Counted from the stretch's first letter, positions 11,449 to 21,319 are shown. The stretch: DNA of 64,000 bases from Sphingobium algorifonticola (GCF_004005485.1 NZ_RZUL01000003.1:558001-622000); one strand, 5' to 3'. A program made the numbers and translations. The notes: generated by a model not told the origin, from the sequence alone.

Positions 11449-11926
11449 CTTGATTTAGTGGTTTCGAAGTATCTCTGGATATCGGCAGTCACGCCTGCAA
11501 ACCGCCGGAATTGCGCAGACTTTTCTGCCCTCTTTTCGACGCTGAGACAGCGGAAACGTTTTGTGTCTCGGCGATGTGCGGACGACGCCCACTTTTCTCT
11601 TTACCCTCGATTTCCCTGTACCGAAAGCCTATCGGGCACATCCCTTCATACACCCTCACGTCATGGATCTGCTCAGGCAGACTCTGCGCCGATCATCATA
11701 GCGGGAAGAGCGGGCAAAGGCGTGGTCTCCAAGACTGCAGGCAAGCTGTCGATCGGGCCGAGTTTTTCGATCCTGCAGAAGCCATACTACAGCAGAACAC
11801 ACGCGGTGCGACGCACAATGCCTAGGTAGCGGGACGCCAGTGCCGCATTAGGACCAAGATATTGATTTTTCAGTTTTTTAAAACCTGTACCGGCTTAGCT
11901 TCGGAAACCACCGGACGACCAAAAAA
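11449..11926. other. Gene-poor stretch after tRNA-Glu
   Basis: About 480 bases lie between tRNA-Glu and the end of guaA, with lower G+C than the flanks. A 123-codon open frame on the plus strand (11458-11829) shows no recognisable domain, no convincing ribosome-binding site and unusual residue content. No inverted repeats or integrase remains were recognised. Position next to a tRNA 3' end would fit a decayed insertion, but nothing in it proves that. Confidence 0.4.
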
Positions 11927-13501
11927 TCATTCCCACTCAATCGTGCCGGGTGGTTTGCTGGTATAGTCGTATACCACGCGGTTGATGCCCTTCACCTCGT
12001 TGATGATGCGGGTCGCCACGCGGCTGAGGAAGGCGGCGTCAAACGGGTAGATGTCGGCGGTCATCCCGTCGGTCGATGTGACGGCGCGCAGCGCGCAGAC
12101 GCTGTCATAGGTGCGCAGGTCGCCCATCACGCCCACGGTGCGCACGGGCAACAGCACGGCGAATGCCTGCCAGATCGCGTCGTACAGGCCAGCGTTGCGG
12201 ATTTCCTCCAGATAGATGGCGTCGGCCTTGCGCAATATGTCGCACCGTTCCTTCGTCACTTCGCCGGGGATGCGGATCGCGAGGCCCGGTCCGGGAAATG
12301 GATGGCGCCCCACGAAAATGTCGGGAAGTCCCAGTTCCCGGCCCAGCGCCCGCACTTCGTCCTTGAACAATTCGCGCAGCGGCTCGACCAGTTGCATGTT
12401 CATGCGTTCGGGCAGACCGCCAACATTGTGGTGGCTCTTGATCGTGACGCTCGGCCCGCCGGTGAAGGACACGCTTTCGATCACGTCGGGATAGAGCGTT
12501 CCCTGCGCCAGGAAATCCGCGCCGCCGACCTTGCGCGCCTCCGCCTCGAACAGTTCGATAAACGCGCCGCCGATGAACTTGCGCTTCTTCTCCGGGTCGG
12601 TGAGGCCCGCCAGCCCTTCGAGAAACTGTGCCTCGGCGTTCACATGGACCAGGTTGATGCCGTAATGCTCGCGGAAGAGCGTCACGACCTGCTCCGCCTC
12701 GTTCAGGCGCATCAGGCCATGATCGACGAACACGCAGGTCAACTGGTCGCCGATCGCCTCGTGGATGAGCACCGCGGCAACGGCCGAGTCGACGCCGCCG
12801 GACAGGCCGCAGATGACCCGCCCCGGACCGACCTGCGCCCGGATTTCGGCGATCTTCGTCGCGCGGAACTCCGCCATCGTCCAGTCACCGGTCAGGCCAC
12901 ACACATGCCGCGCGAAATTGGCGATCAGCCTGCCGCCATCGGGGGTATGGACGACTTCGGGGTGGAACTGCATGGCGTAGAAGCGTTTCGCTTCATTGGC
13001 GACGACGGCATAGGGCGCACCCTCGCTCGTTGCGACGACTTCGAACCCGTCGGCAAGCTGCGTCACCTTGTCGCCATGGCTCATCCATACCTGATGCCGC
13101 TCGCCTGGCTGCCACAGCCCGTCGAACAGCGCGCAGTCCTTGTCGACCGTAATGAACGCGCGGCCGAACTCGCCGCTCTCGCCGCCTTCGACCTGGCCGC
13201 CGAGTTGCTGCATCATCGTCTGCTGGCCATAACAGATACCGAGCACCGGCACCCCTGCATCAAAGATCGCCTGGGGCGCGCGCGGGCTGTCCTGCCACAT
13301 GACCGAGGATGGGCCACCCGAGAGGATGACGCCCTTGGGCTGCATCCGCGCAAAGGCGTCCGCCGCACTGTTGAAGGGGGCGATTTCGCTGTACACCCCG
13401 GCTTCGCGGACACGCCGGGCGATGAGTTGCGTAACCTGGCTGCCGAAATCAACGATCAGGATGGATTCGGCGGCAATGGAGTCGGAGGGCTGGACTGTCA
13501 T
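11927..13501 (-). CDS. guaA: GMP synthase (glutamine-hydrolysing)
   Basis: A 524-residue enzyme converting XMP to GMP in purine synthesis. The N-terminal class I glutamine amidotransferase has [19 protein letters not shown], the nucleophile-elbow GICYGQQTM and the His-Glu pair in [10 protein letters not shown]. The ATP-pyrophosphatase domain has the P-loop [15 protein letters not shown]. The C-terminal dimerisation domain ends [16 protein letters not shown]. Length and order are canonical. It starts 46 bases after the preceding minus-strand gene ends, so the two may share a transcript. Confidence 0.98.
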   Translation of the reverse strand: MTVQPSDSIAAESILIVDFGSQVTQLIARRVREAGVYSEIAPFNSAADAFARMQPKGVILSGGPSSVMWQDSPRAPQAIFDAGVPVLGICYGQQTMMQQLGGQVEGGESGEFGRAFITVDKDCALFDGLWQPGERHQVWMSHGDKVTQLADGFEVVATSEGAPYAVVANEAKRFYAMQFHPEVVHTPDGGRLIANFARHVCGLTGDWTMAEFRATKIAEIRAQVGPGRVICGLSGGVDSAVAAVLIHEAIGDQLTCVFVDHGLMRLNEAEQVVTLFREHYGINLVHVNAEAQFLEGLAGLTDPEKKRKFIGGAFIELFEAEARKVGGADFLAQGTLYPDVIESVSFTGGPSVTIKSHHNVGGLPERMNMQLVEPLRELFKDEVRALGRELGLPDIFVGRHPFPGPGLAIRIPGEVTKERCDILRKADAIYLEEIRNAGLYDAIWQAFAVLLPVRTVGVMGDLRTYDSVCALRAVTSTDGMTADIYPFDAAFLSRVATRIINEVKGINRVVYDYTSKPPGTIEWE

Positions 13502-13547
13502 AGCCGTCCGATAAAGACGGGCAGTGGATTAGTCCAGCAGGGACGCG

Positions 13548-14201
13548 TCAGTTGCTGACGAGATCGCGGCTCAGATAGACGTCCGCCACCTGATCGCCCT
13601 GCACGGAGCAGGTGAACCGGCGGGTTTCGCCCGCACTGTCGCGCCAGGATGCGCGGCGTTCGACTTCGCCATCGATGTTATAGCCGCCCTGCACCGGTTG
13701 CGGCGCGTCGATGCGGCGCACTTCGGCATAGCCGCCGCTGCGAGTCGCTTCCTCCCGCGCGGCGATGGCGCAAGCCTCGACCGCGCGATCCTCCCCGGCG
13801 ATCGGCATTGCGTCACCGCGATCGGCCGCCGCGACATCGGAGAAATCGTCATCGATCCCATCAGGCGCATTGGGCAGACCGGCAGCAGCGGACGAATCCG
13901 CAGGCGGCACAGTGTCAGGGTCGGCATTCCGATAGTCTTCAGAGCGATAGTCATCCGGGCGATAATCGTCCGTTCTGTCCGGGCGCGCCGCGCGATCTTT
14001 CGACATGGAATTAGCGACCACGGCCACCGCCCCGATCAGAGCGGCAATGCCGATCACGTCGCCAAAGTTGAACCCGTTGTCGCGATGGCGGTGCCAGCCG
14101 CGATCGCCCCATCCCCGCGGGCGTGCCTCGGCACTGGCGATGCTGCCCGCGATCAGCCCGATACCGACCACCGCCCCGATCAGACTGCGCTTAACTTGCA
14201 T
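13548..14201 (-). CDS. Hypothetical exported or membrane-anchored protein with Asp/Tyr-rich repeats
   Basis: The product has 217 residues. The chosen start MQVKRSLIGAVVGIGLIAGS has a purine-rich site upstream; an open frame extends 7 codons further. A signal-peptide-like segment ends near SIASAEA. After it come a His/Arg-rich stretch (RGWGDRGWHRHRDNG), a second hydrophobic segment (FGDVIGIAALIGAVAVVAN) and tandem DDYR/EDYR units. A C-terminal part with two cysteines (VEACAIAAREEA, ETRRFTCSVQGDQVAD) resembles small secreted sphingomonad proteins. The function is not recognised. It lies between guaA and the prolyl oligopeptidase, all on the minus strand. Confidence 0.7.
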   Translation of the reverse strand: MQVKRSLIGAVVGIGLIAGSIASAEARPRGWGDRGWHRHRDNGFNFGDVIGIAALIGAVAVVANSMSKDRAARPDRTDDYRPDDYRSEDYRNADPDTVPPADSSAAAGLPNAPDGIDDDFSDVAAADRGDAMPIAGEDRAVEACAIAAREEATRSGGYAEVRRIDAPQPVQGGYNIDGEVERRASWRDSAGETRRFTCSVQGDQVADVYLSRDLVSN

Positions 14202-14277
14202 GCCCTGCACTCCCGCTCCCACTCGATGGCACAGGTCTATGATGGCCCGGCTGTCGCAAGGCTGAACGGCACGGCGG

Positions 14278-16488
14278 TCAGTCGTCGGGATCGGTGACGG
14301 TCAGCCCGGTCCAGTGCGCGATGAACGCATACATGTCCGAAAACTCCTCGATCACCTTGTCGGTCGGCTTGCCCGAACCATGACCCGCGCGTGTTTCGAT
14401 GCGGATAAGGTGCGGCTTGTCGCCGATGGGGGTCGCCTGCAAGGCTGCCGCATATTTGAAGCTGTGGCCCGGCACCACGCGATCGTCGGTATCCGCCGTG
14501 GTCACCAGGATGGCGGGATAATCCTTCCCAGCGGTGATGTTGTGATAGGGCGAATAGCCGTAGAGCAGGCGGAAATCCTTCTCCTTCGACGGATAGCCAT
14601 AATCGTCGACCCAGTAGCGTCCGGCCGTAAACCGGTCGAAGCGCAGCATGTCCATCACGCCGACCCCCGGCAGCGCGGCAGCGAACAGATCCGGCCGTTG
14701 GTTGACCACCGCGCCGACCAGCAGCCCGCCGTTGGAACGGCCCTCGATCGCAAGCTGGTCGCGCCCCGTTATGCCGTTTGCGATCAGGAACTCCCCGGCC
14801 GAAATGAAATCGTCGAACACATTCTGCTTGTTTTCGCGCCGCCCTGCATCGTGCCACGCCTTCCCATATTCACCTCCGCCGCGCAGATTGGCGATCGCGA
14901 GTGCACCGCCCTGTTCCAGCCAAGCAATGCGCGTCGGCGAGAAGGACGGCGTCATCGAAATGTTGAAGCCGCCATAGCCGTAGAGCAACGTCGGCGCGGG
15001 CCGCGCTGCCGCGACGATATCCTTGCGGCGGATTAGGAACATCGGCACCTGCGTGCCGTCCTTGGAGCGATAGAAAATCTGCTCTGTCACATAATCGGCC
15101 GGATCGAACGCCAGCTTGGGCTGGGCGAAAACCTCGGTCTTGCCGGTCGCGGTGTCATAGCGATAGATCGTGGATGGCGTCGTGAAGCCCGAGAAGCTGA
15201 AAAAGGTTTCAGGGTCGCCGCTCTTGCCGCCGAAACCCGCGGCAGTGCCTACGCCGGGCAGCGGCACGTCGCCCACTGGCCGACCGTCCAGTTCGACCAG
15301 TTCGGCCACGGTCCGCGCGTCCGCCAGATAGGCGAGGATGATACGATCGCCGATCAGCGATCCGCCCGCCAGCGTATCCTTGCGTTCGGCCACGACCTGC
15401 ACCGGTGCCTTGCGCGGATTGGCGGCATCCAGCGTGACGAGCCGCTGGCGCGACGCGCCCTTGTCGGTCATGAACCAGAGCCGATCGCCTCGCGCCCCGA
15501 TCAGACGCCAGCTATGGTTCAGTCCCTTGATCAGCGTGCGCGGCGCAATCGGCGCGTCGCGCCAGCCGTCGCCAAGCGCCACCAGCGTCACTTCCTGCCG
15601 GTCGTCCGTACCCGAAGCCGAGGTGATGACGAGCCACCGGCCGTCATCGGTCACTTCGCCACTATGGCCCAGCTTGGGGCGGTCGGGCGTCGCATAGACC
15701 AGCCGGTCCTGCGCCTGCGGCGTACCGACGCGGTGATAATAAAGTTGCTGATTCTCGTTCAGCGACTGAAAGGCGGCCCCCGCTTGCGGCGCTGCGAAAC
15801 GGGAGTAGAAAAAGCCCTGCCCTTCCCCGTCCCAACTCAGGTTGGAGAACTTCACCCACTCCACCTTGTCGTCGAGCGTCTTGCCGCTCTCGACGTCAAT
15901 CACCGCCAGCGTGCGCCAGTCGGTCCCACCATCCTGAACGGAATAGAGCAGGTAGCGGCCATCGGGCGAGGGCTTCCATTCCGCCAGTGCGGTGGCATTG
16001 TCCTTCGACAGCGCATTGGGGTCGATCAGCATCCGCTGCTCACCCGCCAGCCCTTCGCGCGCGAACAGCGGCGACTGGTTCTGAAGACCGCTGTTATACG
16101 CGAAGAAATAGCGGCTGCCCGCTTTGGTCGGCGTCGAGAAGCGCCCGTAATTGTAGAGTTTTTCCATCCGCTTGCGCAGGATGGACCGGCCCGGCAGGCT
16201 CGCCAGATAATCCTGCGTCACGCCGTTCTGTGCGGTCACCCAGTCGCGCACGGCGGCATCCTCCCGCACATCGGCTTCCAGCCAGCGATAGGGATCAAGG
16301 ATCTTTACGCCGAAATGATCCTCCACCAGATCGAGCCGACGCGTCTGAGGATAGGACAGTTGCGCTTCCTTCATGATCGTTGCGGTATCCGGCTTGTCGG
16401 CGGGCGCTTCCGCCAGGGCGGGCGAGAGCGCGAACAGCACAGGCACGATAACGGACGCGACGCGCGCGTTTCGGAACGACTTGGCCAT
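14278..16488 (-). CDS. Secreted prolyl oligopeptidase family protein (S9A)
   Basis: A 736-residue serine peptidase. The signal peptide (about residues 1-27, ending SPALAEA) indicates export. The family hallmark DPYRWLEADVRED is near residue 65, followed by a beta-propeller region. The catalytic domain has the nucleophile in EGRSNGGLLVGAVVNQRPDL, the acid in TADTDDRVVPGHS and the histidine in ETRAGHGSGKP. These enzymes cleave after proline in short peptides, here probably in the periplasm. Length and motifs fit the family well. Physiological substrates are unknown. Confidence 0.93.
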   Translation of the reverse strand: MAKSFRNARVASVIVPVLFALSPALAEAPADKPDTATIMKEAQLSYPQTRRLDLVEDHFGVKILDPYRWLEADVREDAAVRDWVTAQNGVTQDYLASLPGRSILRKRMEKLYNYGRFSTPTKAGSRYFFAYNSGLQNQSPLFAREGLAGEQRMLIDPNALSKDNATALAEWKPSPDGRYLLYSVQDGGTDWRTLAVIDVESGKTLDDKVEWVKFSNLSWDGEGQGFFYSRFAAPQAGAAFQSLNENQQLYYHRVGTPQAQDRLVYATPDRPKLGHSGEVTDDGRWLVITSASGTDDRQEVTLVALGDGWRDAPIAPRTLIKGLNHSWRLIGARGDRLWFMTDKGASRQRLVTLDAANPRKAPVQVVAERKDTLAGGSLIGDRIILAYLADARTVAELVELDGRPVGDVPLPGVGTAAGFGGKSGDPETFFSFSGFTTPSTIYRYDTATGKTEVFAQPKLAFDPADYVTEQIFYRSKDGTQVPMFLIRRKDIVAAARPAPTLLYGYGGFNISMTPSFSPTRIAWLEQGGALAIANLRGGGEYGKAWHDAGRRENKQNVFDDFISAGEFLIANGITGRDQLAIEGRSNGGLLVGAVVNQRPDLFAAALPGVGVMDMLRFDRFTAGRYWVDDYGYPSKEKDFRLLYGYSPYHNITAGKDYPAILVTTADTDDRVVPGHSFKYAAALQATPIGDKPHLIRIETRAGHGSGKPTDKVIEEFSDMYAFIAHWTGLTVTDPDD

Positions 16489-16517
16489 GGCTCTCCCCTG
16501 TTATGGTCTGTTACGCA

Positions 16518-16552
16518 AAACAGGCCGCAGCTTAGAAAGCAGCGGCCTGTTT
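16518..16552 (-). terminator. Terminator after rplQ
   Basis: A perfect 11-bp inverted repeat, AAACAGGCCGC (16518-16528) with GCGGCCTGTTT (16542-16552), starts about 40 bases after the rplQ stop. On the minus strand the stem ends in TGTTTTGC, a short T-tract. It likely ends the rpsM-rpsK-rpoA-rplQ transcript. Confidence 0.65.
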
Positions 16553-16594
16553 GTGAAGCGTTGCAGACGCGAAAAGCGTCTTTGGCGAAAAGGT

Positions 16595-17020
16595 TTAGGC
16601 CGCTTCCATCTCATCTTCGTCCGCGCCCATGACCGGGCCGGAATCCTGACCCTTGGCGCTTATATCGCGATCGACGAACTCGATGATCGCGATCGGGGCG
16701 GCGTCCGACGCGCGAATGCCAGCTTTGATGATGCGGGTGTAGCCACCGGCGCGATCCCTGTAACGCTCGGCAAGCACGTCAAACAGCTTCACCAGTTGCG
16801 CGTCGTCCAGCAGACGGGCGTGCGCGAGACGACGGTTGGACAGGCCACCCTTCTTCGCCAGCGTCACCAGCTTCTCCACATAGGGGCGCAGTTCCTTGGC
16901 CTTCGCCACGGTGGTGGTGATCTGCTCATGCTTGATGAGCGCAGCGGCCATGTTGCGGAACAAGGCCGCGCGATGGCTGGAGGTACGTTGCAGCTTGCGG
17001 CCGCCTACACGATGACGCAT
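16595..17020 (-). CDS. rplQ: 50S ribosomal protein L17
   Basis: A 141-residue L17 with [20 protein letters not shown] and [20 protein letters not shown], the invariant N-terminal half of the family. An acidic C-terminal extension ends [13 protein letters not shown]17 is a late-assembling protein near the tunnel exit. It is the last gene of the alpha operon, following rpoA by about 125 bases, with a terminator-like hairpin downstream. Confidence 0.97.
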   Translation of the reverse strand: MRHRVGGRKLQRTSSHRAALFRNMAAALIKHEQITTTVAKAKELRPYVEKLVTLAKKGGLSNRRLAHARLLDDAQLVKLFDVLAERYRDRAGGYTRIIKAGIRASDAAPIAIIEFVDRDISAKGQDSGPVMGADEDEMEAA

Positions 17021-17145
17021 TTCACTTTTTCCTTCGTTCGTTCAGGGGCCGTCTTACGGAACCCCGGACCAGGCGGTGCGACAAGGGGCCACCGCCCAAA
17101 ACCCCTGTTCGTCCACCCGGCGAAGGCCAGGTGGACGGACGCAGA

Positions 17146-18210
17146 TCAGCCTAGCAGTTCCTGCTCCAGCTTCTTGGCCATTTCCTCGATGTTCTCTGGC
17201 GGCCAGCCGGGGATGTCCATGCCGAGGCGCAGACCCATGGACGACAGCACTTCCTTGATTTCGTTCAGCGACTTGCGGCCGAAATTGGGGGTGCGCAGCA
17301 TTTCCGCCTCGGTCTTCTGAACCAGATCGCCGATGTAGATGATGTTGTCGTTCTTGAGGCAGTTGGCGCTGCGGACCGACAGTTCCAGCTCGTCGACCTT
17401 CTTGAGAAGATAACGGTTGATCGTGTTGGTGTCGCTCTCGCCTTCCGACGACGCGGCGACCGCATGACCACCCGACGACGGCGCGGCGCTGGGCAGCGCA
17501 TCCTCGAAATGCACGAACAACTGCAACTGGTCCTGAAGGATGCGCGCGGCGTAGGCCACGGCGTCTTCCGGGGTCACAGTGCCGTCGGTTTCGACCGTCA
17601 GCGACAGCTTGTCATAGTCCAGTTCCTGGCCGACGCGGGTGTTGTCCACCTTGTAGGCCACCTGACGCACGGGCGAATAGAGCGCATCGACCGGAATCAG
17701 GCCGATCGGAGCATCCGCCGGACGGTTGGCGACGGCAGGGACATAGCCCTTGCCGACATCGGCCGTCAGTTCCATGTTCAGGCTCGCGCCTTCGTCCAGA
17801 TGACAGATGATGAGATCCGGGTTCATCACTTCGATGTCGCCGGATACCGCGATGTCGCCTGCCTTCACTTCGGCAGGGCCGGTGGCGGAAAGCTGAAGCC
17901 GCTTGGGACCATCGCCTTCCATCCGCAGCGCGACCTGCTTGATGTTGAGGACGATGTCGGTCACATCCTCGCGCACGCCGGCGAGCGAGGAAAACTCGTG
18001 CAGCACGTTTTCGATCTTGATCGAAGTGACCGCCGCGCCCTGAAGCGAGGAAAGAAGAACACGGCGCAGGGCATTGCCGAGCGTCAGGCCAAAGCCGCGC
18101 TCGAGCGGTTCGGCAACAAATGTCGCCTTGCGCTTGCCATCGCCGGCACCCTTGATTTCAAGCGCGCCCGGCTTCTTCAATTCCTGCCAGTTCTTCATGT
18201 TGACAGTCAT
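17146..18210 (-). CDS. rpoA: DNA-directed RNA polymerase alpha subunit
   Basis: A 354-residue subunit. The N-terminal assembly domain includes [20 protein letters not shown] and [20 protein letters not shown] linker rich in Ser/Ala ([18 protein letters not shown]) follows, then the C-terminal domain with [20 protein letters not shown] and [17 protein letters not shown], which contacts UP elements and activators. Length is usual for alphaproteobacteria. It lies between rpsK and rplQ; rpsD is absent from this operon, as in other alphaproteobacteria. Confidence 0.98.
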   Translation of the reverse strand: MTVNMKNWQELKKPGALEIKGAGDGKRKATFVAEPLERGFGLTLGNALRRVLLSSLQGAAVTSIKIENVLHEFSSLAGVREDVTDIVLNIKQVALRMEGDGPKRLQLSATGPAEVKAGDIAVSGDIEVMNPDLIICHLDEGASLNMELTADVGKGYVPAVANRPADAPIGLIPVDALYSPVRQVAYKVDNTRVGQELDYDKLSLTVETDGTVTPEDAVAYAARILQDQLQLFVHFEDALPSAAPSSGGHAVAASSEGESDTNTINRYLLKKVDELELSVRSANCLKNDNIIYIGDLVQKTEAEMLRTPNFGRKSLNEIKEVLSSMGLRLGMDIPGWPPENIEEMAKKLEQELLG

Positions 18211-18323
18211 GTAATTCCCCTGGGAATGTGGCGGGGGCCGATCCGCTGCGTCAGTGGAAGTGCCCCGGCCGATTCAAGATTGGATGTGTGGCGCGTCCGC
18301 CGCACACCAGAACGGCGTTGGCC

Positions 18324-18713
18324 TTAAACGCGACGACGCTTGGACGGGCGCACGCCGTTGTGCGGTATCGGCGTCACGTCGCGGATCGAAGTGATGGTGA
18401 AACCGACGGCCTGCAAAGCGCGCAGCGCCGATTCACGACCCGATCCGGGGCCTTTCACTTCGACTTCAAGCGTCCGCACGCCGTGTTCGGCCGCCTTGCG
18501 GCCCGCATCCTCGGCGCAGACTTGGGCAGCATAAGGTGTCGATTTGCGCGATCCCTTGAAGCCCATCATGCCTGCCGACGACCAGGAAATCGCATTGCCC
18601 TGCGCGTCGGTGATGGTGATCATGGTGTTGTTGAAGCTGGCGTTCACATGCGCGACGCCGGAGGAGATGTTCTTGCGCTCCCGCTTCTTAATGCGCTGGG
18701 GTTCCCGTGCCAT
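18324..18713 (-). CDS. rpsK: 30S ribosomal protein S11
   Basis: A 129-residue S11 with [39 protein letters not shown] and the C-terminal [19 protein letters not shown]. It sits on the small-subunit platform and contacts the mRNA near the E site. It lies between rpsM and rpoA. Length and motifs are canonical. Confidence 0.98.
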   Translation of the reverse strand: MAREPQRIKKRERKNISSGVAHVNASFNNTMITITDAQGNAISWSSAGMMGFKGSRKSTPYAAQVCAEDAGRKAAEHGVRTLEVEVKGPGSGRESALRALQAVGFTITSIRDVTPIPHNGVRPSKRRRV

Positions 18714-18782
18714 TGTATCGTGTCCTACTCAAAACTGGAAAAAAGAAAGTGCTCGAAAAGCCTGGCTGACCAGGCGAGCGCC

Positions 18783-19151
18783 TTACTTCTTCTTGCCGGC
18801 GATCGGCTTCGCCTTGCCCTTGCGGGTGCGGGCGTTGGTGTGCGTACGCTGACCGCGAACCGGCAGGCCCTTGCGATGGCGCAGGCCGCGATAGCAGGCC
18901 AGGTCCATCAGGCGCTTGATGTTCATCGCAGTGGTACGGCGCAGATCGCCCTCGACCTGATAGCTCGCGTCGATCGCCTCGCGGATCTGGAGCACTTCGG
19001 CGTCCGACAGATCCTGAACGCGGCGCGACTGGTCAATGCCCAGCTTGTCGGCGATATCGACGGCGGTCTTGCGGCCAATGCCGTGAATGTAGGTAAGCGC
19101 AATGATAACGCGCTTGTTGGTCGGGATGTTGACGCCCGCAATACGTGCCAT
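18783..19151 (-). CDS. rpsM: 30S ribosomal protein S13
   Basis: A 122-residue S13 starting [20 protein letters not shown], with the helix-two-turn-helix [18 protein letters not shown] and the [20 protein letters not shown] motif. The basic tail reaches toward P-site tRNA. It is the first gene of the alpha operon here, with a promoter of its own, whereas in many relatives it follows secY-adk directly. Confidence 0.98.
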   Translation of the reverse strand: MARIAGVNIPTNKRVIIALTYIHGIGRKTAVDIADKLGIDQSRRVQDLSDAEVLQIREAIDASYQVEGDLRRTTAMNIKRLMDLACYRGLRHRKGLPVRGQRTHTNARTRKGKAKPIAGKKK

Positions 19152-19281
19152 GTTACTTTATTCTCCTGCTCCACGGGGCGTGTGGCAGCGCCCCATCTCA
19201 AAGCGTCGATGTGAACCCCCGGACGCAAAAAAGACGGCCAGTGCAATGCACTGCCGCTACCAACCGTGTCGGGATGCGCTG

Positions 19282-19310
19282 CCCTTACTGAGTCGCCGTC
19301 AGCCTGTCAA
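19282..19310 (-). promoter_or_regulatory. Predicted promoter of the rpsM-rpsK-rpoA-rplQ operon
   Basis: On the minus strand a perfect -35 TTGACA (19310-19305) is followed 17 bases later by TAAGGG (19287-19282), a weak -10. It would start transcription near 19275, about 125 bases before rpsM. It is back to back with the toxin-antitoxin promoter. Confidence 0.5.
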
Positions 19311-19341
19311 GCAAGCGCATCGGCATCGGGCCTGTCCTCGG

Positions 19342-19370
19342 TTGCCGAACATCGGCAGGCATGTTATAAC
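19342..19370 (+). promoter_or_regulatory. Toxin-antitoxin promoter with an operator palindrome; predicted leaderless transcript
   Basis: TTGCCG (19342-19347) and TATAAC (19365-19370) are separated by 17 bases. The perfect palindrome TGCCGA-ACA-TCGGCA (19343-19357) overlaps the -35 box and spacer, where an AbrB-type antitoxin would be expected to bind. The antitoxin ATG begins six bases after the -10 box, so the predicted transcription start coincides with the ATG. Confidence 0.6.
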
Positions 19371-19376
19371 CCGCGT

Positions 19377-19604
19377 ATGAACAAGCCGCTGAAACTCATC
19401 AAGATCGGAAACTCGACGGGGGTCATCCTGCCGAAGGAAATACTCGCGCGGCTGCATGTCGCGCAAGGGGATGATCTGTATGTCAGCGAGGCCCCGGACG
19501 GCTTGCGCCTGACGGCTTCCGACCCGGACTTTGAAAATAGCATGGCTTTGGCTGAGGATATCATGCGCGCGGACCGTGATATTCTGCGCGTCCTGGCAAA
19601 GTGA
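19377..19604 (+). CDS. AbrB/MazE-family antitoxin
   Basis: A 75-residue protein. The N-terminal swapped-hairpin DNA-binding domain reads MNKPLKLIKIGNSTGVILPK and EILARLHVAQGDDLYVSEA. The C-terminal part (SMALAEDIMRADRDILRVLA) should wrap and neutralise the toxin. The start follows the -10 box directly and no Shine-Dalgarno sequence is seen. The stop overlaps the toxin start as GTGA. By family it should autorepress the operon together with the toxin. Partner and promoter architecture make the assignment strong. Confidence 0.9.
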   Translation: MNKPLKLIKIGNSTGVILPKEILARLHVAQGDDLYVSEAPDGLRLTASDPDFENSMALAEDIMRADRDILRVLAK

Positions 19605-20002
19605 CCAATGCTCTCGGCAGCGAACCGAAATGGGTTACGCAGGATGTTATTCTGGCAGTCCACGATCGGCAATTGACTGAGCATGGCGGCGGGGCGGGCG
19701 TACGGGACATCGGACTGCTTGAATCCGCGCTGGCGCGGCCGCTGAACCGCTGGAGCTATGGCGATGACGACATGGCCAATCTAGCGGCCGCCTATGCCTT
19801 CGGCATTGCGCGCAACCACCCATTTGTGGATGGCAACAAACGGACGGCGTGGATCGCAGCACGCCTATTTATTGCACTGAATGGCGGCACCCTGGTTTTC
19901 GACAAGATCGATGCAATCAATACGGTCCTCGCGCTCGCTGCCGGAGACCTTCCCGAAGATGCGCTGGCGGCGTGGTTGCGTGAGCGGTTGAAGGCAGCCT
20001 GA
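19601..20002 (+). CDS. doc: Doc-family (Fic fold) toxin, death-on-curing type
   Basis: A 133-residue toxin starting at GTG, overlapping the antitoxin stop by 4 bases. The Fic/Doc active-site motif HPFVDGNKRTAW spans residues 73-84, with the catalytic His73, Asp77, Asn79 and Arg81 present. Phage P1 Doc phosphorylates a conserved threonine of EF-Tu and halts translation. That threonine is present in the EF-Tu encoded at 3718. Length and the N-terminal ILAVHDRQLTEHGG are typical of Doc. It appears intact. Confidence 0.92.
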   Translation: MTNALGSEPKWVTQDVILAVHDRQLTEHGGGAGVRDIGLLESALARPLNRWSYGDDDMANLAAAYAFGIARNHPFVDGNKRTAWIAARLFIALNGGTLVFDKIDAINTVLALAAGDLPEDALAAWLRERLKAA

Positions 20003-20018
20003 TGGCGGCAGGCAGCGG

Positions 20019-21284
20019 CTACCTCCGCACCAGCGTCACTTGTGCCACGTCGATCCCGCCACCGCGAAATCCGCCTTCGCAGTACATCAGATAATAGCGC
20101 CATAGCTGGACGAAGCCTGAATCGAAACTGCCCGAGAGCCGCCCGTCCTCGACTGCTGCATCGAATCGTTCCCGCCAGATGCGCAGGGTCCGCGCATAAT
20201 CCTGGCCGAAATTGCGCTGCTCCTGCCACGTGAAGCCCTGCGCCTCCGCCAGCGCGCGAAAGCGGCTTTCCGACAGCAGCAGACCGCCGGGAAAGACATG
20301 CGCCTGGATGAAATCGATGCTCGCGGCATAGGCATCGAAAATCGCGTCGTCGATGCTGATATATTGTAAGGCGGCGCGGCCGCCCGGCCTGAGCAGGCGA
20401 TGGATCGCCGCAAGATAGTCGGGCCAGTAGCGTTGGCCGACGGCCTCCACCATCTCGACGCTGGCAATGGCGTCGTAAGTGCCGGTGGCGTCGCGATAAT
20501 CGGTGAGATGCACCGTTGCCCGGTCGGCAAAGCCCGCAGCGGCAAGACGCGCCGCAGCATGATCCCGCTGTTCGGCCGAAAGCGTCAGCCCGTCGTAATG
20601 GATCGCCGCGCGCGTCAGGCCCGCCTGTCCCAGCGCGCCCCAGCCGCAGCCGATTTCCAGCAGGCGGTCACCATCCTTGAGCGTCAGCCGGTCCAGGATC
20701 GCGTCCGCCTTGCGTCGCTGGCCTTCCTCAAGCGATTCAGCGGGATCATCGAACAAGGCACTGGAATAATGCAATTCCTTGTCCAGCCAGAGCGCATAGA
20801 AGTCGTTGCCGAGGTCATAGTGAAAGGCGATGTTGCTACGCGCCTGCCTAAGGCTGTTGCGCCGCAGGACATGCACCGCCTTCCCGACCCAGCGATGCAG
20901 ACCCCGCGCGCGCGCCGTCTGGCCCAACGTCCGCGCATTGGCCATGAACAGCGCGAACAGCGGCACCGGATCAGGGCTGCTCCATTCGCCCAGCGTCCAG
21001 GCACGATACCACCCTACCGATCCGCCCAGTGCCAGTCGCACCAGCGCCCGCCAGTCGCGCAGATGCACGATGCAGGTCGGCCCTGCGGCCCGCCCGCCCA
21101 ACAGGCGCACGCTCCCATCGGGCAAATGCGCTTCGAGCGATCCAGTTGCGAGACCGGCATCAATGCGATCTATAACATCATGAAATCGTTTTGAAACAAG
21201 CCGACCCATCATCCCGCCATCAGGCAGGATAGCGCCGCCTGCCGTCACCAGATGGCGGCCACGCCGGGGAGTCTGAGCGTTCAT
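20019..21284 (-). CDS. cfa: Cyclopropane-fatty-acyl-phospholipid synthase
   Basis: A 421-residue SAM-dependent methyltransferase that cyclopropanates unsaturated lipid chains in the membrane. It has the SAM-binding LLEIGCGWGALGQAGL, NIAFHYDLGNDFYALWLDKE and YSSALFDDPAESLEEGQRRK near the active site. The N-terminal lipid-binding part (DGSVRLLGGRAAGPTCIVHL) is present. The gene follows phrB by 35 bases on the same strand. This points to a stress operon with the photolyase and the deacetylase-like protein. Confidence 0.93.
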   Translation of the reverse strand: MNAQTPRRGRHLVTAGGAILPDGGMMGRLVSKRFHDVIDRIDAGLATGSLEAHLPDGSVRLLGGRAAGPTCIVHLRDWRALVRLALGGSVGWYRAWTLGEWSSPDPVPLFALFMANARTLGQTARARGLHRWVGKAVHVLRRNSLRQARSNIAFHYDLGNDFYALWLDKELHYSSALFDDPAESLEEGQRRKADAILDRLTLKDGDRLLEIGCGWGALGQAGLTRAAIHYDGLTLSAEQRDHAAARLAAAGFADRATVHLTDYRDATGTYDAIASVEMVEAVGQRYWPDYLAAIHRLLRPGGRAALQYISIDDAIFDAYAASIDFIQAHVFPGGLLLSESRFRALAEAQGFTWQEQRNFGQDYARTLRIWRERFDAAVEDGRLSGSFDSGFVQLWRYYLMYCEGGFRGGGIDVAQVTLVRR

Positions 21285-21319
21285 AAGGCTCCGTAGGCGA
21301 AGGTCAGTTGCACGATCAA

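Noticed and set aside
11458..11829. A 123-codon open frame after tRNA-Glu as a gene
   Set aside because: No domain, no convincing start signal and odd composition; described only as a gene-poor stretch.
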